Source: Mucilaginibacter ginsenosidivorax
Lineage (GTDB): Bacteria; Bacteroidota; Bacteroidia; Sphingobacteriales; Sphingobacteriaceae
Assembly: GCF_007971525.1 (NCBI RefSeq)
Contig: NZ_CP042437.1
Span: forward strand, 5,208,001-5,272,000
Length of the DNA: 64,000 bases
Direction: 5' to 3'
The translations under genes and the position numbers were made by a program. Below, one piece after another: positions 60,497 through 64,000 of the stretch (position 1 is its first letter; each line of letters begins with the position of its first letter). The notes beneath the pieces are model-generated. The model worked only from the letters and a program-made list of their open reading frames with translations. It searched no databases and was not told the DNA's origin.

Positions 60497-61888
60497 ATGA
60501 ACACTCACCACTCACCACTCTCTACTCACCAAGAAGATACCATCGTTGCCCTTGCCACCCCAAACGGGATTGGCGCCATTGCGGTTATCCGCCTTTCGGG
60601 GCTGGATGCCATCGCTATTGCCAACAGCGTGTGGAAGGGCAAGGATTTAACCAGGCAGGCTTCGCATACCATCCACTTCGGCCATATTGTTGACGTCGAC
60701 CTGGTGCTGGACGAGGTACTGGCGTCGTTGTTTGTAGCACCGCGGTCATATACGCGCGAGAATGTAGTCGAGATCAGTTGCCATGCCTCGGGTTATATCA
60801 TCGAATCAATCATAAAGCTATTCATCAAAAAGGGAGCACGATCAGCCAAGCCGGGCGAGTTTACCCTTAGGGCTTTCCTGAACGGGCAGCTCGATTTATC
60901 GCAGGCTGAGGCGGTTGCCGATTTGATAGCCTCCAATTCTAAAGCGTCGCAGCAGGTAGCTTTACAGCAATTGCGGGGCGGTTTTAGCACCCAGCTGCAA
61001 GCATTGCGCGAACAACTGGTAAATTTTGCATCGCTGATTGAACTGGAACTTGACTTTGCCGAAGAGGATGTAGAGTTTGCCAACCGCGATCAGCTGAAGA
61101 ACCTCATACATGAAATCACCAAAATAGTAGGCAGGCTCATCCAATCCTTCGAGTTGGGTAATGCCATTAAAAATGGCGTAAATACTGTTATAGCCGGACG
61201 GCCTAACGCGGGCAAGTCGACCTTGTTGAATGCGCTCCTGAACGAGGAACGGGCCATCGTAAGCCATATCCCGGGCACCACCCGTGATACTATTGAAGAA
61301 GTATTGAATATCCAGGGAATCAATTTCCGGCTGATAGACACCGCCGGTATCCGCGAGGCCACCGATGCTATTGAGCAGATAGGGGTGCAGCGTACCATGG
61401 AAAAAATCAGCCAATCGGCATTGCTGGTTTACGTGTTTGATGCTGCCGAAATTACAACTGAGGAACTTAACAGCGACATTGAAAGCCTGCAAAAGCCAGG
61501 GATTTCCATGCTGCTGGTAGCCAATAAAGCCGATTTGCTCACCGATGCCCAGCTAACAGCCCTGCCGCATGGCGATAAGCTGACCATCATATCAGCTAAA
61601 GAAAAACAACATATCGATGAGTTGAAACAACGTATCTATTCCTCATCCATTAAGGATCAGCTAAGCGGCGATGAAACCATGGTAACCAACATCCGGCACC
61701 TGGAGGCACTCCAAAAAACCGAGGAGGCCCTTGTACGCGTACTTGGCGGGATAGACGGGAGTATAACATCCGATTTTTTATCGATGGATATTAAACAGGC
61801 GCTTCATTATCTTGGCGAGATTACCGGCGTGGTTACTACGGATGATTTGCTGGAAAATATATTTAGTAAGTTTTGTATCGGCAAATGA
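60497..61888 (+). CDS. mnmE: tRNA modification GTPase MnmE
   Basis: Together with MnmG it installs the (carboxymethyl)aminomethyl group at C5 of wobble uridine in tRNA. The 463-aa product has the formyl-folate-binding N-domain (D-T-I-V-A-L-A-T-P-N-G-I-G-A-I-A-V-I-R-L-S-G). The G-domain has P-loop G-R-P-N-A-G-K-S-T near residue 235, D-T-A-G and N-K-A-D. The catalytic C-terminal C-I-G-K is present. The ATG at 60497 (M-N-T-H-H-S) avoids the repeat; a frame from 60461 would include repeat DNA. The 3' end borders an integrase-bearing segment. Confidence 0.97.
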   Translation: MNTHHSPLSTHQEDTIVALATPNGIGAIAVIRLSGLDAIAIANSVWKGKDLTRQASHTIHFGHIVDVDLVLDEVLASLFVAPRSYTRENVVEISCHASGYIIESIIKLFIKKGARSAKPGEFTLRAFLNGQLDLSQAEAVADLIASNSKASQQVALQQLRGGFSTQLQALREQLVNFASLIELELDFAEEDVEFANRDQLKNLIHEITKIVGRLIQSFELGNAIKNGVNTVIAGRPNAGKSTLLNALLNEERAIVSHIPGTTRDTIEEVLNIQGINFRLIDTAGIREATDAIEQIGVQRTMEKISQSALLVYVFDAAEITTEELNSDIESLQKPGISMLLVANKADLLTDAQLTALPHGDKLTIISAKEKQHIDELKQRIYSSSIKDQLSGDETMVTNIRHLEALQKTEEALVRVLGGIDGSITSDFLSMDIKQALHYLGEITGVVTTDDLLENIFSKFCIGK

Positions 61889-61930
61889 CACATATTTAAG
61901 CCCACAAAGCATTACATAATAAAACATGAT

Positions 61931-61965
61931 AAACCGCTTTTAATCAATGATTAAAGCGGTTTTTT
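61931..61965 (+). terminator. Rho-independent terminator of mnmE
   Basis: The stem AAACCGCTTTTAATCA pairs with TGATTAAAGCGGTTT (one extra base), with a run of six T. It lies 43 bases after the mnmE stop. Confidence 0.88.
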
Positions 61966-62008
61966 CTTTGCGTTATCATTTGTTTCTTTTGCGTTGTTTT
62001 GTTTATTT

Positions 62009-62048
62009 TTGTACCTCAGTTGTACCTCATTTTGAAATTTGTACCTCG
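62009..62048. repeat. Three direct GTACCTC repeats at an element border
   Basis: GTACCTCA/G occurs at 62011, 62022 and 62041, each preceded by TT, start-to-start 11 and 19 bases. Between mnmE and the HTH/integrase genes, such spaced repeats look like arm-type sites for the integrase or its directionality factor. The att core itself is not visible in the window. Confidence 0.5.
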
Positions 62049-62122
62049 TCATATTTTAAAGGAGAAATAACTTGGCTTATTTAAACTTATTTAAACCTAA
62101 ATTGGTTTATTTGTATTTATAA

Positions 62123-62695
62123 ATGTTAGAGAAGATGGCATCCAACATTAGGGTTCAACGGGTTTGTCAATATTGCGGAAAGGACTTTGAAGCGAAGACT
62201 ACAGTTACCAAATTTTGCTCGGATAACTGTGCAAAGCGTGGATATAAAGAAAGAATTCGGAAAGGTAAGATCTCGAAAAGCGAAGAAGAGGTTAAAGTCA
62301 TCAAAAGTAAACCTTTGAAGGACATTCAAGCTAAATCTTACTTGACCGTTGGTGATGTTGCAGCCTTGCTGCAAAGCAGCGAGCAGGCGGTTTATGATAT
62401 GATCAATTCCGGAAGATTGGCGGCGACCAACCTGGGAGTCAGGAAGACCCGCATATTGCGCGCGGATATTGATAAGCTGTTCAATCCGCCGAAAGTAAGA
62501 CCCATGGTGGAAAGCATCCCCGTAAAGCCGCTGCGGATCAGCGACTGTTATACGATCGCTGAAGCCGAATACATAAGTGGCATGTCAAGCAAGGCATTTT
62601 ACGACCTTATCAAAAAACACAATGTCCCAAAGATGAAACAAGGTAAGTTCGTCTATGTGCCTAAAAAGGAAATTCATAAACTATTTAACAAATAA
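62123..62695 (+). CDS. Zinc-ribbon/helix-turn-helix protein, excisionase-like
   Basis: A 190-aa DNA-binding protein. The N-terminal zinc ribbon is C-Q-Y-C-G-K-D-F ... K-F-C-S-D-N-C-A-K-R. Two excisionase/MerR-type HTH units follow: Y-L-T-V-G-D-V-A-A-L-L-Q-S-S-E-Q-A-V-Y (about residues 75-120) and C-Y-T-I-A-E-A-E-Y-I-S-G-M-S-S-K-A-F-Y (about 140-190). It starts at 62123 (a second Met lies four codons later) and overlaps neither neighbour, ending 4 bases before the integrase ATG. Probably the directionality factor or a regulator of the integrase. Confidence 0.8.
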   Translation: MLEKMASNIRVQRVCQYCGKDFEAKTTVTKFCSDNCAKRGYKERIRKGKISKSEEEVKVIKSKPLKDIQAKSYLTVGDVAALLQSSEQAVYDMINSGRLAATNLGVRKTRILRADIDKLFNPPKVRPMVESIPVKPLRISDCYTIAEAEYISGMSSKAFYDLIKKHNVPKMKQGKFVYVPKKEIHKLFNK

Positions 62696-62699
62696 CGTT

Positions 62700-63896
62700 A
62701 TGAGTGTGACGCTGAGAAAAAAAACAATAGGAAAGGGAAGGAAGTCATTATACCTTGATTTCTATCCGGCTATTCCACACCCCGATACGAGGCAATTCAC
62801 CAGAAGGGAATTTTTGAGCCTTTATATTTTTGCACGACCGCAAACAGACCTGGAGCAATTGCACAATAAGGAAACTTTGTTATTGGCGGAAAACATTTGT
62901 GCGAAACGCACTTTGGAAGTACAGAACGCATCCTATGGTTTTCTGGGAAAAGCACAAAGAGAAGGCAAATTTCTCGAGTATTTTAAAAATGTTGCTGCAA
63001 AGAAGTCAGGGACAAATGCGTGGGGATGGGAAATGGGCTGGCGATATTTTGAAGGCTATGCAGGCAAGCAGATACGCTTCTGTGATCTTACGGAAGCTTA
63101 TTGCGAGGAATACCGCGACTATATTCTTTCAGGACCTTCGGTCGGAAGAAATGGAAAGGGGATTTCCGTAAATACGGCGGTAGCCTATTTCGGGAAATTC
63201 AGGTCTATGCTTAAAGCTATTTATAAGGCTAAGTTAATAACCGAAAATCTTTACGAGCAGGTGAAGCCAATCAAAGAGCGGGAGGTGTTCAGGGAGTTCC
63301 TGACACTGGAGGAATTACAGCAGCTTGCTGCCACGCCTAATGACGATGATCAGATGGCCAGAGCTGCACTTTTTTCCGCTATGACAGGATTGCGTTATTC
63401 TGATATTGAGACGTTGTTATGGTCTGAGGTACGGGGTAACGAAGACAATTATTATATACAGTTCAGACAGGAAAAAACGGAGGGAGCGGAAACTTTACCG
63501 ATTTCTAATGAAGCATACAAACAATTAGGGATAAGAGGGGAATCCGACAGCCGGGTCTTCCGGGGGATCAGATATTCACGAATTAAACCCTTTCTTACTT
63601 TATGGCTGACGCGTGCCGGGATACAGAAAACGAATTTTACCTTTCATTGCCTGAGGCATACCTTTGCCACTTTGCAATTGATCATGGGGACGGATGTTCA
63701 TACGGTGATGAGAATGCTTGGACAGAAAAGCCTGAAAAGCACACAACGCTATCTGCATCTGATAGATAAGGTTAAAAAGGAAGCGAGCGGCAAGATCAGT
63801 TTAAGCAATAAGACGCTGAGCGAAGTCAATATCATGGATCTGTTGATGAAGGAGCTAAAAGCAATCAACGAAAAGTTAGCGTCCGTAACCCCCTGA
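62700..63896 (+). CDS. Tyrosine recombinase/site-specific integrase
   Basis: A 398-aa phage-type integrase. The N-terminal arm-binding part and a SAM-like core-binding domain cover about residues 60-190. The catalytic part has A-M-T-G-L-R-Y-S-D-I (first Arg), F-H-C-L-R-H-T-F (His and Arg) and Y-L-H-L with the nucleophile Tyr in S-T-Q-R-Y-L-H. Where most relatives have G-H before K-S-L-K, this one has G-Q. ATG 62700 fits the conserved basic start (M-S-V-T-L-R-K-K-T); the frame from 62655 overlaps the HTH gene. Confidence 0.92.
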   Translation: MSVTLRKKTIGKGRKSLYLDFYPAIPHPDTRQFTRREFLSLYIFARPQTDLEQLHNKETLLLAENICAKRTLEVQNASYGFLGKAQREGKFLEYFKNVAAKKSGTNAWGWEMGWRYFEGYAGKQIRFCDLTEAYCEEYRDYILSGPSVGRNGKGISVNTAVAYFGKFRSMLKAIYKAKLITENLYEQVKPIKEREVFREFLTLEELQQLAATPNDDDQMARAALFSAMTGLRYSDIETLLWSEVRGNEDNYYIQFRQEKTEGAETLPISNEAYKQLGIRGESDSRVFRGIRYSRIKPFLTLWLTRAGIQKTNFTFHCLRHTFATLQLIMGTDVHTVMRMLGQKSLKSTQRYLHLIDKVKKEASGKISLSNKTLSEVNIMDLLMKELKAINEKLASVTP

Positions 63897-63998
63897 GAAC
63901 CGTTTGGAACGTCGTTTCAATACTTTCGGTATAGCCTGATAATCATCGAGCATCCGGGATATTGTTTGATGGTGGCCGCTTTTTTTATATTCATTCAG
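63876..63998 (-). CDS. Possible gene cut by the right window edge
   Basis: A minus-strand frame is open from the right edge for 40 codons to a TAA at 63876-63878, overlapping the integrase 3' end by 21 bases. The visible end is basic (K-V-L-K-R-R-S-K-R-F-S-G-G-Y-G-R) and preceded by H-H-Q-T-I-S-R-M-L-D-D-Y. It is too short to assign. Convergent to the integrase, it may be another gene of the same element. Confidence 0.35.
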   Translation of the reverse strand: MNEYKKSGHHQTISRMLDDYQAIPKVLKRRSKRFSGGYGR

Positions 63999-64000
63999 TT

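Noticed and set aside
62009..62048. CRISPR-like array
   Set aside because: Seven-base repeats with 4- and 12-base gaps are far too short for CRISPR units.
61889..62122. tRNA gene as attachment site of the integrase element
   Set aside because: No T-loop or acceptor-stem pattern is visible here; the terminator and repeats explain the stretch.

Overview
The window looks like chromosomal DNA of a Bacteroidota bacterium of the Sphingobacteriaceae, most like Mucilaginibacter or Pedobacter. The reasons are the SusC/SusD pair with an ECF sigma factor and FecR anti-sigma factor, a secreted protein ending in a type IX secretion (T9SS) sorting domain, TAnnTTTG-type promoter elements close to start codons, weak Shine-Dalgarno signals, and many short palindromic intergenic repeats. 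The genus is an inference. I saw no tRNA, rRNA or CRISPR array.

Layout. 1-3.4 kb: two sensor proteins (the first cut by the left edge) around an orphan gene. 3.7-8.8 kb: a short Ssb, a zinc-ribbon protein, guaA, a PBP1-like lipoprotein and an RsmB-type RNA methylase. 9-14 kb: MarC, an MFS exporter, an APC permease and three unknown genes. 14.3-20.4 kb: a K+-type membrane pyrophosphatase, a second APC permease and a PBP4-like peptidase. 20.5-28.2 kb: small secreted proteins, OsmC, an OYE-family flavoenzyme, a dienelactone-hydrolase-like enzyme, a cation/proton antiporter, and an alkylation-repair pair (AraC-Ada fusion plus a 2OG-Fe(II) oxygenase).

28.3-44.2 kb is a glycan-utilisation locus. 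An ECF sigma/FecR pair is followed by SusC with an STN signalling domain, SusD, a GH78 alpha-L-rhamnosidase, an HGSNAT/NagX-like membrane acetyltransferase, a GH20 beta-hexosaminidase and a GH92 alpha-mannosidase. These activities suggest a glycan containing rhamnose, N-acetylhexosamine and alpha-mannose. 44.2-61.9 kb holds an epimerase, a lipocalin, an NHL-repeat/T9SS protein with an FN3 lipoprotein, a FadL-type porin, a Gly/Tyr-rich lipoprotein, proS, a trans-sulfuration enzyme, a DUF2400 protein, kup, a nucleoid-associated protein and mnmE. Directly after mnmE comes what looks like the edge of an integrated element: repeat sites, a zinc-ribbon/HTH excisionase-like protein and a tyrosine recombinase, continuing past the right edge.

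The strongest unusual signal is the set of palindromic repeats. One family (four copies or part-copies) shows paired compensating changes in its arms. Another (GC-rich, encoding P-P-N-P-L-K-G when read through) lies in frame inside the DUF2400 gene. Three genes end on stop codons located inside repeats. A further oddity is an open frame that continues in phase beyond the ssb TGA stop.
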